Assembly: GCF_903642095.1 (NCBI RefSeq)
Contig: NZ_CAHJWD020000393.1
Span: forward strand, 1 to 42,487
Source: Bathymodiolus brooksi thiotrophic gill symbiont
GTDB lineage: Bacteria; Pseudomonadota; Gammaproteobacteria; PS1; Pseudothioglobaceae
Direction of reading: 5' to 3'
Length of the DNA stretch: 42,487 nt
In this document: positions 16,443-27,194 of the stretch, piece after piece
How the letters are laid out: each line of letters begins with the position of its first letter
Position numbering within the stretch: position 1 is the stretch's first letter
Notes under the pieces: generated by a model
Told to the model about the DNA's origin: nothing
Database searches by the model: none
What the model saw: only the letters and a program-made list of their open reading frames with translations
Position numbers and translations under genes: made by a program

Positions 16443-18560
16443 TCAGGTAGCAGGCACAAACACCATTTGCCTGTCATCTAAATTAACTGAGGCAACTTGA
16501 ACTCTGATGGTATCACCAAGTTGAAAAGTTTTACCAGTTCGTTCGCCTTTGAGTTTATGGTGGATATCATCGAAAGCATAGTAATCATCTTTCATATCAC
16601 GAATAGAAATCATACCTTCGGTATAAACATCGGTAAGTTCGATAAATATACCAAAACCCATTACGCCAGAAATAACACCATTAAAAGTTTCGCCAACTTT
16701 GTCACGCATATATTCACATTTAAGCCATTTTTCCACATCACGAGTAGCTTCGTCCGCTCTACGCTCTGTTACGGACAGTTCGGCACCGAGTTCAACCATT
16801 CTTTTACTTGGTTTTCTGGTATTTTTAGCCAAAACACGCTTAATAGCACGATGCACCAACAAATCAGGATAACGCCTAATTGGAGAGGTAAAATGCGTAT
16901 AGTCTTCAAAAGCCAAGCCAAAATGCCCTTCATTAGCAGGCGTATAAACTGCTTGCTTCATCGTGCGCAACACAACAGTTTTAATAATATTTTCATCGTC
17001 CCGCCCTTTGGCATTTTCTAATACTTTGGCAAAGTGCTTGGTTTCTGGCTGCTCACCCCCCTCTAGAGTTAAACCGACAGCAGTTAAAAATTGACGAGTA
17101 ACCTCAACCTTTTCTGCGGTTGGCTTGGGGTGAATGCGATACAGGAAATCTTCCTCATTTTTAGCCAAATACTTTGCTGTGGCTTGGTTTGCCATAAGCA
17201 TACATTCTTCAATGAGTTTGTGTGCATCGTTACGAGAAGTGGCAACAATGTTGCTAATTTTGCCTTTATCATCGAATAGAATTTGCGTTTCAATGCGGTC
17301 AAAATCCATTACACCTCGTCGAGTTCTGGCATCTTTTAAAGTCTTATATAAATCATACAAAGCATTTAGATTGTCCATAACACCTGCATATTCTTGCGTT
17401 AATGCTTGATCGTGGTCTTCTAAAATCTTACCAACTTTGGTATAAGTTAAGCGTGCGTGTGAAAACATCACTGCTGAATAAAATTTATAATCAATTAAGT
17501 TACCCTCTGAATCAATATTCATTTCACAGGTCATACACAAACGCTCTACATCAGGGTTAATTGAACACAAACCATTGGAAATCGCCTCAGGAAGCATTGG
17601 CACTACACGCCTTGGAAAATAAACCGAATTTCCACGCTCAATCGCATCTATATCAAGTGCTGTCCCCTCTTCAACATAATGAGAAACATCGGCAATGGCA
17701 ACCACTAATTTCCAGCCATTAGCGGTAGGTTCAGCATAAACAGCATCGTCAAAATCACGAGAATCTTCGCCATCAATAGTAACCAATTTCATATCAGTAA
17801 TGTCAACACGACCTTGCTTATCTTGTGTGGTTACTTCAGTTGGTAAATGTTCAGTTTGTGCTAAAGATTCTTCTGAAAAATCCACGGGAATACCGTTGCG
17901 ATAAAGTGCAGCTTCAGTTTCAACGCCTTCGTCCATATAATCACCAAGAATTTGAGTAATTCTGCCTTTAGCCAGTTCTTTCAGCGTTGGTGCTTCAATG
18001 ATTTCAACAACAACAATTTGCTCATTCTTATTATCATCGTTAATTTTAGGAATCACAATATTGTTACAAATGCGTCTATCGTCAACCACTACCCAAGATT
18101 TTTCAGAATTAATATGTAAGCGTCCTACCACGGATTTAAGGCTTTCAAGCACTTCAATAATTTCAGAATCACCACGCTGATCAAGCATTCTTACCTTGAC
18201 TCTATCACCGTGAAAAACCAACTTCATTTGATACGAAGAAAGGCGTAAATCCTTTCCTCCTTCATCCAATACTACAAAGCCAAAACCTTTTGGATTCGCA
18301 CTAATAGTGCCAACAACAATGTCTTTTTCAGCATCAAAAATACCATACATACCTTCACGGTTCATATTTAATTGTCGATCACGAACCATTGCTTTAAGGC
18401 GATGTGTCAAAGGCTTTTTCTGTTTTCCTGTTACTTCAAGTGCATCACACAAATCGTAAAATGAGTGGGGTTGCTTGGCAACATAATCAAGAATATATTC
18501 TCTTGAAGGAATTGGATTGTCGTATTTGTCTGATTCTCTTTTTTGGTGCGGGTCATTCAT
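16443..18560 (-). CDS. rnr: ribonuclease R
   Basis: 705 residues. Processive 3'-5' exoribonuclease able to digest structured RNA. The order is an N-terminal winged-helix region (residues 15-70), two cold-shock domains (around GTISANPKGFGFVVLDEGG and after it), and the RNB catalytic domain. RNB shows DGEDSRDFDDAVYAE (metal-binding Asp residues), RGNSVYFPRRVVPMLPE and FTSPIRRYPDLLVHRAIK. A C-terminal S1 domain follows (NGVISGVMGFGIFIEL). The protein ends just after S1 and lacks the lysine-rich tail that makes E. coli RNase R 813 residues long. The start is 7 bases after the purA stop. Confidence 0.95.
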   Translation of the reverse strand: MNDPHQKRESDKYDNPIPSREYILDYVAKQPHSFYDLCDALEVTGKQKKPLTHRLKAMVRDRQLNMNREGMYGIFDAEKDIVVGTISANPKGFGFVVLDEGGKDLRLSSYQMKLVFHGDRVKVRMLDQRGDSEIIEVLESLKSVVGRLHINSEKSWVVVDDRRICNNIVIPKINDDNKNEQIVVVEIIEAPTLKELAKGRITQILGDYMDEGVETEAALYRNGIPVDFSEESLAQTEHLPTEVTTQDKQGRVDITDMKLVTIDGEDSRDFDDAVYAEPTANGWKLVVAIADVSHYVEEGTALDIDAIERGNSVYFPRRVVPMLPEAISNGLCSINPDVERLCMTCEMNIDSEGNLIDYKFYSAVMFSHARLTYTKVGKILEDHDQALTQEYAGVMDNLNALYDLYKTLKDARTRRGVMDFDRIETQILFDDKGKISNIVATSRNDAHKLIEECMLMANQATAKYLAKNEEDFLYRIHPKPTAEKVEVTRQFLTAVGLTLEGGEQPETKHFAKVLENAKGRDDENIIKTVVLRTMKQAVYTPANEGHFGLAFEDYTHFTSPIRRYPDLLVHRAIKRVLAKNTRKPSKRMVELGAELSVTERRADEATRDVEKWLKCEYMRDKVGETFNGVISGVMGFGIFIELTDVYTEGMISIRDMKDDYYAFDDIHHKLKGERTGKTFQLGDTIRVQVASVNLDDRQMVFVPAT

Positions 18561-18567
18561 AATTTAT

Positions 18568-19902
<1,335 letters not shown>

Positions 19903-20856
19903 TTATTTTGTTTGTGATAAAAACTTCAAATCAAATGAAAAACCTGTTGCCGCCCTTGATTGCCCAAACGATGCACTAAGTCCATTGTAACGACCCCCTT
20001 GTGCTAATGCCTTTGAATAATGCTCATTATAAGCAGAAAATACAACGCCTGTATGATACTCATAAGTTTTAAGCTCACCGAGGTCAAGCACTACTTGAAC
20101 ATCTGCACTACTTAATTGTGCATTAATACTGGCTAAATCCTCAATGGCCACCTTTGCTTTTGGAAAATCTTTAAACAAAATCAATGCTTCCTCTAACACA
20201 CTTGCATCGCCCTCTAAAGTAATCAATGCACTGAATTTTTCAGGATTTTTTAAAGCGTTGTTACTTAAAAATACTGCCAAATCTGGCACAGAGCGTTTAA
20301 CAAAGATTTGCCGAAGTGCAATCACTTGCTCATCGTTCAACGATTCACTTTCAATTAAAGCATCAAAAATAGCAACATTACCTAAACTTAAAGCAATTGG
20401 ACTAATGGTAAGTAACTGTAAACTCTCAAGCATAAGTTCAATCACTTCAACATCTGCACCAATATCATCAGAGCCATATAATTCTGCACCTGCTTGAATT
20501 GGCGAGCGTGATGCATAAAAATCATCAGCTTTGGTTTGTAAAATAGCATTAATATAACAATACTTCTCTACTTTTCCACTGTCTTTTTTAGCATCAATGC
20601 GTGCAATTTGCGGGGTAATGTCGGCGTGTACACCCAGCATTTTGCCACTAACAGGATCTAGAAATTTAAAGGTTTTTTCATTCACTGAATCACTGGTAAG
20701 TAGCAACGACTCAACATTTTCCACCATTGGTGGAATAACAAGGTTAAAACCCTTTTCAACATACAAATCAATTAACTGCCTGCGTATAGACTCAAATACC
20801 AATGCTTTATCACCAGTCAATTCGTCAATACCTTCAGGTAATTGCCAAGTACTCAC
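19903..20856 (-). CDS. hisZ: ATP phosphoribosyltransferase regulatory subunit HisZ
   Basis: 317 residues, homologous to the catalytic core of histidyl-tRNA synthetase but without the tRNA-binding C-terminal domain. Supporting blocks are the N-terminal GLNLVIPPMVE-like segment (FNLVIPPMVENVESLL), ADITPQIARIDA (HisRS motif 2 region) and AQGGRYNGLSASFG (motif 3 equivalent with missing catalytic pattern). HisZ pairs with short HisG to start histidine synthesis. Its presence implies a short-form hisG elsewhere in the genome. Position next to purA and hflC supports the call. Confidence 0.92.
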   Translation of the reverse strand: MSTWQLPEGIDELTGDKALVFESIRRQLIDLYVEKGFNLVIPPMVENVESLLLTSDSVNEKTFKFLDPVSGKMLGVHADITPQIARIDAKKDSGKVEKYCYINAILQTKADDFYASRSPIQAGAELYGSDDIGADVEVIELMLESLQLLTISPIALSLGNVAIFDALIESESLNDEQVIALRQIFVKRSVPDLAVFLSNNALKNPEKFSALITLEGDASVLEEALILFKDFPKAKVAIEDLASINAQLSSADVQVVLDLGELKTYEYHTGVVFSAYNEHYSKALAQGGRYNGLSASFGQSRAATGFSFDLKFLSQTK

Positions 20857-20861
20857 AATGA

Positions 20862-21707
20862 TTATTTAAAATGGCGAAAAAATTCTGTGTTTGGATTTAA
20901 CACCATAATATCGTTTTGCCCTGTAAATGATTTTTTGTAAGATTCTAATGCTCGATAGAATGAATAAAACTCCGCATCTTTGCTATAAGCTTTTGCATAA
21001 TTATTAGCAGAAACTGCATCCCCTTCACCTCGAATCTTTTCAGAATCACGATAAGCATTTGCCAAGATAATAGTGCGCTCTTTATCAGCTGCTGCCCGAA
21101 TAATTTCCGCTTCCTCTGCACCTTTTGATCTAAACTCTTTGGCAACACGATGACGCTCTGCTTGCATACGACGATACACAGAGTTTAGCACTTCTTGAGA
21201 TAAATCAATACGCTTGATACGCACATCAATAATTTCAATGCCGAACTTGCTAATATCCTTTTTTGCTAACTGTTTAATATTTACCATAATTTCACTACGC
21301 TCACCAAAAACCACATCGGCAATAGTGCGCTTAGAAAATTCACTTTTGAGTCCTGTTTTGATGATTTGTGCCAAACGGTTATTGGTTCTTATCATATTGC
21401 CACCAGTTGACTTGTAAAACTGCTCAGCATCAATAATGCGCCATTTCACATAATAATCAACATTAACATTTTTCTTTTCACCAGTTAAAAAACGCTCTGC
21501 GGGGGCATCTAATGTCTGAATTCGATTGTCAAACTTCACCACATTGTTGACAAATGGAGCCTTAAATTTAAGCCCTGGTTTTTGATCAACAGTAACAATC
21601 TCACCCAAACGCAACTTAACTGCTATTTGTGTTTCACTCACTGTGTATAACGATAAACTACCAATGAACAACAAAATTACCAGAATAATTAATATAAGCT
21701 TTTTCAT
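20862..21707 (-). CDS. hflC: HflC, SPFH-domain protease modulator
   Basis: 281 residues. An N-terminal membrane helix (LILIILVILLFIGSLSLYTV) is followed by an SPFH/Band 7 domain. VKLRLGEIVTVDQKPGLKFKAPF and YVKWRIIDAEQFY are typical, and the Glu/Ala-rich helix EFRSKGAEEAEIIRAAADKE follows. With HflK it forms a large membrane complex that surrounds and restrains the FtsH protease. The start overlaps the hflK stop by one base. Confidence 0.95.
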   Translation of the reverse strand: MKKLILIILVILLFIGSLSLYTVSETQIAVKLRLGEIVTVDQKPGLKFKAPFVNNVVKFDNRIQTLDAPAERFLTGEKKNVNVDYYVKWRIIDAEQFYKSTGGNMIRTNNRLAQIIKTGLKSEFSKRTIADVVFGERSEIMVNIKQLAKKDISKFGIEIIDVRIKRIDLSQEVLNSVYRRMQAERHRVAKEFRSKGAEEAEIIRAAADKERTIILANAYRDSEKIRGEGDAVSANNYAKAYSKDAEFYSFYRALESYKKSFTGQNDIMVLNPNTEFFRHFK

Positions 21708-22864
21708 TATCTAACCTCCCTATTGCGGAAAACATTTCTAATACTTTTACCTTGTCCAACTTGATCCGACTGCGAATCTTGAATAATAATCTTATTAGGT
21801 TGCGTATTATTATTCAATAATTTATCAATTGGCAAATACATCATACTATTTGCCTTTGAGTCAACCACTACCTTGCTGGTATTTGCCAACACGCTTTCCA
21901 TAGTTTCCCGATACAAACGCTCTTTAGTCACCTTTGGTGCTTTCGTGTATTCCGCTAAAATTTGCCCAAAGCGTGATGCTTCACCTTCAGACTTGGAAAC
22001 TACCTTTGATTTATACGCCTTAGATTCTTCCAATATGCGTGCCGCTTTACCACGAGATTTTGGCAAAATATCATTTGCATAAGTTTGCGCCTCATTAATC
22101 AAGCGTTGCTTATCTTCACGCGCTTTTACCGCATCGGAAAACGCCGCTTGTACTGGCTCTGGTGGTTGTGCATCTTGCATATTAACAGTTGTAATTAACA
22201 AACCTACTTTATAAATATTAAGTAACTCTTGAGATTTCTCCTTAATACTGTCTGCAATTGCCGCACGACCTTCGGTTAAGACATAATCCATAGAATTTTT
22301 ACCAACCACTTGACGAATAGCACTTTCAAGCACTTGACGCAAAGTCATCTTAGGAGCAGCAACATTAAATAAGTAATCTTGAGCATCGTTAATTTTATAT
22401 TGCACGGCAAACTTAGCGTTAATCATATTCTCGCCTTTAGTTAGCATCAACGATTCAGATGACACATTGCCACCACGACGATTTCTAACGGCATCTCTAT
22501 AACCAATTTGCATATCTTGAATTTCTTCAACATTAATACGACTTAGGCTCTCAATCGGATAGGGGAGATGCCAATGTGGACCTTGCCCAGTTTCCTCTTG
22601 AAACGCACCAAAACGCAATACCACACCTTTTTCAGCAGGATCAATAATATAAATACCAGACATAAGCCATAACAACAAGCCAATAATAAAGATATACTTA
22701 ATCCCTCCTATTGGGGGTGAGGTAGATTTTTCAGAATCTGGGCGTGGTTTGCCAGCAAAAATGCCACTAAATTTATTTTTAAAATCTTTAATCACTTCAT
22801 CTAATTCTGGTGGTGTTTGACCATTTCCACCCCAAGGATTCTTTTTATCATCATTCCAAGCCAT
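21707..22864 (-). CDS. hflK: HflK, SPFH-domain protease modulator
   Basis: 385 residues from the second ATG (22864), chosen because HflK proteins begin MAWN and the GGA upstream is better spaced for it; 22870 is the alternative. A glycine- and proline-rich cytoplasmic N-terminus (MAWNDDKKNPWGGNGQTPPE) is followed by a membrane helix (IFIIGLLLWLMSGIYII) and then an SPFH domain with VLRFGAFQEETGQGPHWHLP. It partners HflC to control FtsH. Unlike many gammaproteobacteria, hfq and hflX do not lie upstream; an IS and divergent lptD do. Confidence 0.95.
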   Translation of the reverse strand: MAWNDDKKNPWGGNGQTPPELDEVIKDFKNKFSGIFAGKPRPDSEKSTSPPIGGIKYIFIIGLLLWLMSGIYIIDPAEKGVVLRFGAFQEETGQGPHWHLPYPIESLSRINVEEIQDMQIGYRDAVRNRRGGNVSSESLMLTKGENMINAKFAVQYKINDAQDYLFNVAAPKMTLRQVLESAIRQVVGKNSMDYVLTEGRAAIADSIKEKSQELLNIYKVGLLITTVNMQDAQPPEPVQAAFSDAVKAREDKQRLINEAQTYANDILPKSRGKAARILEESKAYKSKVVSKSEGEASRFGQILAEYTKAPKVTKERLYRETMESVLANTSKVVVDSKANSMMYLPIDKLLNNNTQPNKIIIQDSQSDQVGQGKSIRNVFRNREVR

Positions 22865-23171
22865 ATGCATTATCCGTTTATTAAATTACAAAATTCTCAA
22901 CTATTTTACCCAAAGCATATTTGTTAATGACCCTATTATTTATTATATTTTTTTTAATTACAAAACAACTTTAGTTTAAAAATAAAGTGTAAATACAACG
23001 CTAACTCTTACCGTTACAGTATTTACAAAAAAATATTAGCACTATTTAATGATTTCACAATAATATTTATACTTTCTATTTTTTTGGATTGGGGAATAAC
23101 ACATTGAGACCCTTTACATAAATACGAATAACTAAAAGCAGTTTTTTTGTCAATCCTCTATACTATATGTA
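22865..23171. other. hflK upstream region with a solo repeat end
   Basis: About 300 bases without a gene. They must hold the hflK promoter, but I see no convincing hexamers. A hairpin ACTTTA...TAAAGT lies at 22968-22988. A solo IS/MITE end lies at 23106-23131. The IS at 23172 begins right after. Confidence 0.4.
23106..23131. repeat. solo MITE-type terminal repeat
   Basis: GAGACCCTTTACATAAATACGAATAA matches the 26-base MITE end at 12449 with only a few changes. No partner end is present between here and the IS at 23172. It may be half of a MITE damaged before or during the IS insertion. Confidence 0.55.
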
Positions 23172-24311
23172 GAGACCTTTGCATAAATCAACCAAAACCA
23201 CGCCAATCCAGTAAAATGACAACCATCTAAAATCAATCAAAAATAACAACAATGTCTTGGAAACAAACAATTCAAAATTCATTCGCAGACTCTCTTGTTA
23301 TAGAGCATAAATCTCTATCAGAGCTTGATGATGTGCATAACATCATCAATTAGGCAGAGATAGAGTAAACCTTATCAAATCTTTATTCATCTGTGCGAGG
23401 TGCGCCTAGCTACCCGCCACTAATGATGTTTAAGGTTCTTATTCTCCAAGCTTGGTATAACTTAAGCGATGAAGCCTTAGAGAAGCAAATCAACACTCAC
23501 CTAGAGAGAAACTCTATCACTGTCTCACTCGGATCAATCAACATTATTGATGCCACCGTCATTGAAGCCAAACAGTCTCGCAAGCGCAAAGGCAAAGATG
23601 GCAACAACACTCAAGACTCTGAAGCGGGCTACAATGTTAAAACTGCAGCTGATGGCAAGCGTAAAACCACCTATGGCTTTAAGGCGCACGCTAATGTTGA
23701 CGAGGATGGCTTTGTCAAGAAGATGACCTTTACACCAGGCAATGTGCATGATTCACAAAAGTTTGACAAGTTGCTGGATTGTGGGAGGGCTAAAGACAAA
23801 TTAAAAACCTGTGGTGAAGTCTATGCCGATAGCACATACGCCAACAAAAAGAATGACAAAAAACTGGGCAAGAAAAATAACAAAGTCTTGCACAGAGCCT
23901 ACAGAAATACACCACTCACGCAAGTGCAAAAACAAGAAAACAAACAGCGCTTAAGCATTCGTTATATCGTAGAACGCACTTTTGGCTTGCTAAAACTTCA
24001 TCACGGTTTAGGTAAAGCAAGATACCTTGGATTAGAGAGAAACAAAACCAGAGCGCAACTGATTGCCATGAGTCATAACCTTAAAACTGGCATGAATATT
24101 TTTAAAGAAATGCAGCGATTAAAAAGCCTAAGGGATTATTACATCCAGTGAGTAAAAAAGGCTAAAAAGAGAGAAATAAGGCTAAAAAAATCAGACAAAC
24201 AAGGTGTTTTTTAGATTTTTATGGAAAAATACGGAAATTTTGAGCTATTTTTTTTGAAAAATTGCAAAGGTTGAGAATAGGATGGGGAGTTATGAATTAT
24301 GCAAAGGTCTC
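23172..24311 (+). mobile_element. IS5-family insertion sequence, inactivated
   Basis: The 1140-bp element is bounded by perfect 15-bp inverted repeats GAGACCTTTGCATAA (23172-23186 and, inverted, 24297-24311), matching 18 of 19 bases if extended. It is flanked by the direct repeat ATGTA (23167-23171 and 24312-24316), a plausible 5-bp target duplication. The transposase gene inside is broken. It sits between divergent hflK and lptD. Confidence 0.85.
23252..24151 (+). pseudogene. IS5-family transposase, two nonsense codons and an internal deletion
   Basis: The frame starts at ATG 23252 (MSWKQTIQNSFADSL) and meets in-frame TAG at 23351 and TAA at 23366. It is then open to 24151. Downstream, YPPLMMFKVLILQAWYNLSD is a standard IS5-family N-terminal block. 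The DDE residues appear in NIIDATVIEAK, EVYADSTYAN and RYIVERTFGLLK. Between DEALEKQIN and THLERNSITV the family normally has some 50-60 more residues, including the FRRF/HSTIWRF region; these are missing here. That comparison is from memory. The element probably cannot move by itself. Confidence 0.85.
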
Positions 24312-24417
24312 ATGTAAAAGGTTTTATATCAACCTAGCAAGTCAATAGTCAAAAAAATAAACGCAGATAATGTTAAAATTCAAACTTATTTTTATTACAC
24401 TAACTTGGAATTACTTA

Positions 24418-26595
24418 ATGAGAAAGCAACTTGTTCTTTTTACGCTTGTTTTGTTACCAGGTATGATTAATGCACAAGAGAGGGGATATGCCATCAGTTG
24501 TGGTAGCACGCCGCCATTGCTTTTTCCTAAACAAGTTCTTGCTACAGACTCTAAAGATATTAAGGTAGTTGCAGATCACAGTGAGAGCAGTAAAGGTAAC
24601 TATTTATTGACTGGCAATGCGTCTTTAAATTCAGCCGAATTTTATCTATCCGCAGATAAAATCACAGTAGAAAAAAACGCCGAAGTTTCAGGCGCCAGTG
24701 GCAATGTTAAATTCCAAAGCAAGCAAGTTATGCTCACTGCTGACAACATTTTTATTAAAAAGAAAAATGAGGCAACCCAATCTATTTTTGAACAAGCTCA
24801 GTATCACTATACAGATACTAAAATTAATGGCAAAGCAAAAAAAATTGTCAACGATGGCAGTAAGCAAATCTTTGATTCAATGACTTATAGTTTATGCCCA
24901 ATAGGCAACACAGATTGGCAAATGAAAGCGGACAAGGTTACACTTAACCCAAAAACCAATTATGGTATTGCTAAAAATGTTACGATTAAATTTATGGGTA
25001 TACCAATCTTTTATACACCACACTATGAATGGGTGTTAAAAGGTAGAGATTCTGGCTTTTTAATGCCAAGTATAGGCAGTTACACTGAATCAGATTCCAG
25101 TAAAAATAATGGCTATCAATTTCGCATTCCTTACTATTTTAATCTTGCTCCTAACCGAGATTTCTTATTAACACTTAATCAACTGACTACCCGAGGCAGT
25201 GTAATTGAAGGTAAATATCGTCAATTATTAAACAAAGGTCGTATTGAAATTGAAGGTCATTACCTCAACAAAGACAAAATAAAAAAAGATAATCGATGGT
25301 TGCTCAATACGCAACTAAACCTTTCTTTAAATAAGGAAACTGAATTAACCCTTATTACTAATCGCGTGTCCGACCGTGCGTATTTTAAAGAAATTGCTCA
25401 TGAAAATACAGATAAATCTGCATTAATGTCTTCCATTAATGTAGGCTATGAAAACAAAAAAAACAATCTAAGTGCATCAATATTTGCCGAGAATGAACAA
25501 TTACTCTCTGGTAATACAGAATATACTCGTGTGCCCGAAATTTCCATTAGTAAAAAAGTCATAAATCCGAACAACAGGGAAATTAATTTTTCTGCAATAA
25601 GCACTAAATTTAAACACAAAGACCCCACTAAAGAAACAGGCACTCGTCTTCACACACAAGCAGCCTTTGTGCGTAATATTGAAACCAGTGCTTATTCAAT
25701 AAAACCTAAATTTACCCTCTCTAAAACCAAATATTTAATGAATGACAAAGCGAATGAAGACCGCTCTATATATAGTTTTAACATTGATTCAAAATTACTT
25801 CTTGAAAGGAATACTTATTTATTTGGTAAAAACTCAATACAAACACTAACCCCAAGATTGGCTTACAATTACACACCAGAAAGGAATCAAAGCGCCTTGG
25901 CTAATTTTGATTCTGAAAAAATAAATGAGTCGTATGAAAATCTATTTTCAGGCAAAAAGTTTACTGGCCTTGACCGAATCAGCAAAACCAACGATATTGT
26001 TATTGGACTTGAATCTGATTTTATTAATAAAAAAACAGGGGCAACTTATTTAACACTCAAAATTGCACAAGCACGCCATTTAAATGACACGACTTTAAAC
26101 AAAGAAGGCAATCTAGTCTCCCAAAAAAAATACTCAAATATTGCCACCGATGCTGAGCTAACTTTAGATAAATTTACACTTGGCAATACTTTACAATACG
26201 ACCCAAATACCAGTAAAATAGCCAAAAGTAGCAGTCTACTTGGTTATGTTGTAAGTCCTAAAAAATTCATCAATTTTACACATTCAAACGATGGTGAACA
26301 AAGGTCGGCAGGTATATATGGTGCTTACCCAGTTACTCAAAAAATCCATTTATTTGCAGGTATTAACCGTTCGTTAACTGATTCAATTAACAATAAAAAA
26401 ACTGCTGGTATCGCCTATGAATCTTGTTGCTGGGCAGTGCGTATCGTGCGTTTTAATGAATATACAGGTGCGGATACTTATGACAAAATAACCAAATTTG
26501 AATTAATACTTAAAGGTTTGGCCTCAAGCGATTCTACTTTAGCTAAGCGTCTGAAAAAAGAAATACCAAATTATTTAACCGATCTAAATAACTAA
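24418..26595 (+). CDS. lptD: LPS-assembly protein LptD
   Basis: 725 residues from ATG 24418, chosen because it gives a clean signal peptide (MRKQLVLFTLVLLPGMINA, cut before QE); a start at 24370 would add 16 residues. The N-terminal periplasmic LptA-like domain (about residues 45-160) precedes the outer-membrane barrel (FYTPHYEWVLKGRDSGFLMP onward). The four cysteines used for the LptD disulfides are all present: Cys28, the Cys in YSLCPIGNTDW, and the CC pair in YESCCWAVR. It inserts LPS into the outer leaflet with LptE. First gene of the run to fabH. Confidence 0.95.
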   Translation: MRKQLVLFTLVLLPGMINAQERGYAISCGSTPPLLFPKQVLATDSKDIKVVADHSESSKGNYLLTGNASLNSAEFYLSADKITVEKNAEVSGASGNVKFQSKQVMLTADNIFIKKKNEATQSIFEQAQYHYTDTKINGKAKKIVNDGSKQIFDSMTYSLCPIGNTDWQMKADKVTLNPKTNYGIAKNVTIKFMGIPIFYTPHYEWVLKGRDSGFLMPSIGSYTESDSSKNNGYQFRIPYYFNLAPNRDFLLTLNQLTTRGSVIEGKYRQLLNKGRIEIEGHYLNKDKIKKDNRWLLNTQLNLSLNKETELTLITNRVSDRAYFKEIAHENTDKSALMSSINVGYENKKNNLSASIFAENEQLLSGNTEYTRVPEISISKKVINPNNREINFSAISTKFKHKDPTKETGTRLHTQAAFVRNIETSAYSIKPKFTLSKTKYLMNDKANEDRSIYSFNIDSKLLLERNTYLFGKNSIQTLTPRLAYNYTPERNQSALANFDSEKINESYENLFSGKKFTGLDRISKTNDIVIGLESDFINKKTGATYLTLKIAQARHLNDTTLNKEGNLVSQKKYSNIATDAELTLDKFTLGNTLQYDPNTSKIAKSSSLLGYVVSPKKFINFTHSNDGEQRSAGIYGAYPVTQKIHLFAGINRSLTDSINNKKTAGIAYESCCWAVRIVRFNEYTGADTYDKITKFELILKGLASSDSTLAKRLKKEIPNYLTDLNN

Positions 26596-26611
26596 AAAAT
26601 ATGAGGCTCCA

Positions 26612-27184
26612 TTGAAAAATCTATTTGCACTTTTATTAACACTTTCATTTGCCACATTCGCTGTGCCAAATAGTATTATTGCTATTATCAATGATACTGT
26701 TATTACCATGGATGATATCAATACTCAGATTGATAAAAACGCCACAACAGAGCAAAAATTAGCACTAATTGAACAAGAAATTGACATCGAGTTACAAAAA
26801 GAAAAAATACAAACACTGGGCATTAAGCCCAAACTAGAGATTATTAATATCGCCCTAAAAAGTATTGCCGCACAAAATGGTTTAACTTTAACGCAACTAC
26901 GCGCCAATAATCAATTTGACCAAATTGTTAAAACCGTCATTCAAAACCTCTCCCTTAAAGGGCTTAAACAACTGGTTTTACAACAAAACAACATTACTAT
27001 AACACAAGCAGAAATTGACAACGAAATACTCAATAATCACAATAAAGTGGATAATGTGACAGAGGCATATTTGGCTGACATTAAAGCACAACTTATTTAT
27101 AACAAGCAAAATGCTTTTTTTCAAAGTTGGACAAAGGACTTACGAAAAAATGCTTATATAGAAATTTTTAAACACAAGCTATAA
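26612..27184 (+). CDS. SurA-like periplasmic chaperone lacking both PPIase domains
   Basis: 190 residues from a TTG start preceded by GAGG. The signal peptide is about residues 1-17. The SurA N-terminal domain is recognisable: SIIAIINDTVITMDDINTQI, the LALIEQEIDIELQKEKIQ helix and NGLTLTQLRANN. It ends with a helix, NKQNAFFQSWTKDLRKNAYI, that matches the C-terminal SurA helix. The two parvulin domains (about 200 residues) that sit between these parts in E. coli SurA are absent. The slot right after lptD is the classical surA position. In E. coli the core without PPIase domains retains chaperone activity, so it is probably a functional outer-membrane protein chaperone. Confidence 0.78.
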   Translation: MKNLFALLLTLSFATFAVPNSIIAIINDTVITMDDINTQIDKNATTEQKLALIEQEIDIELQKEKIQTLGIKPKLEIINIALKSIAAQNGLTLTQLRANNQFDQIVKTVIQNLSLKGLKQLVLQQNNITITQAEIDNEILNNHNKVDNVTEAYLADIKAQLIYNKQNAFFQSWTKDLRKNAYIEIFKHKL

Positions 27185-27194
27185 CCATTTTATT

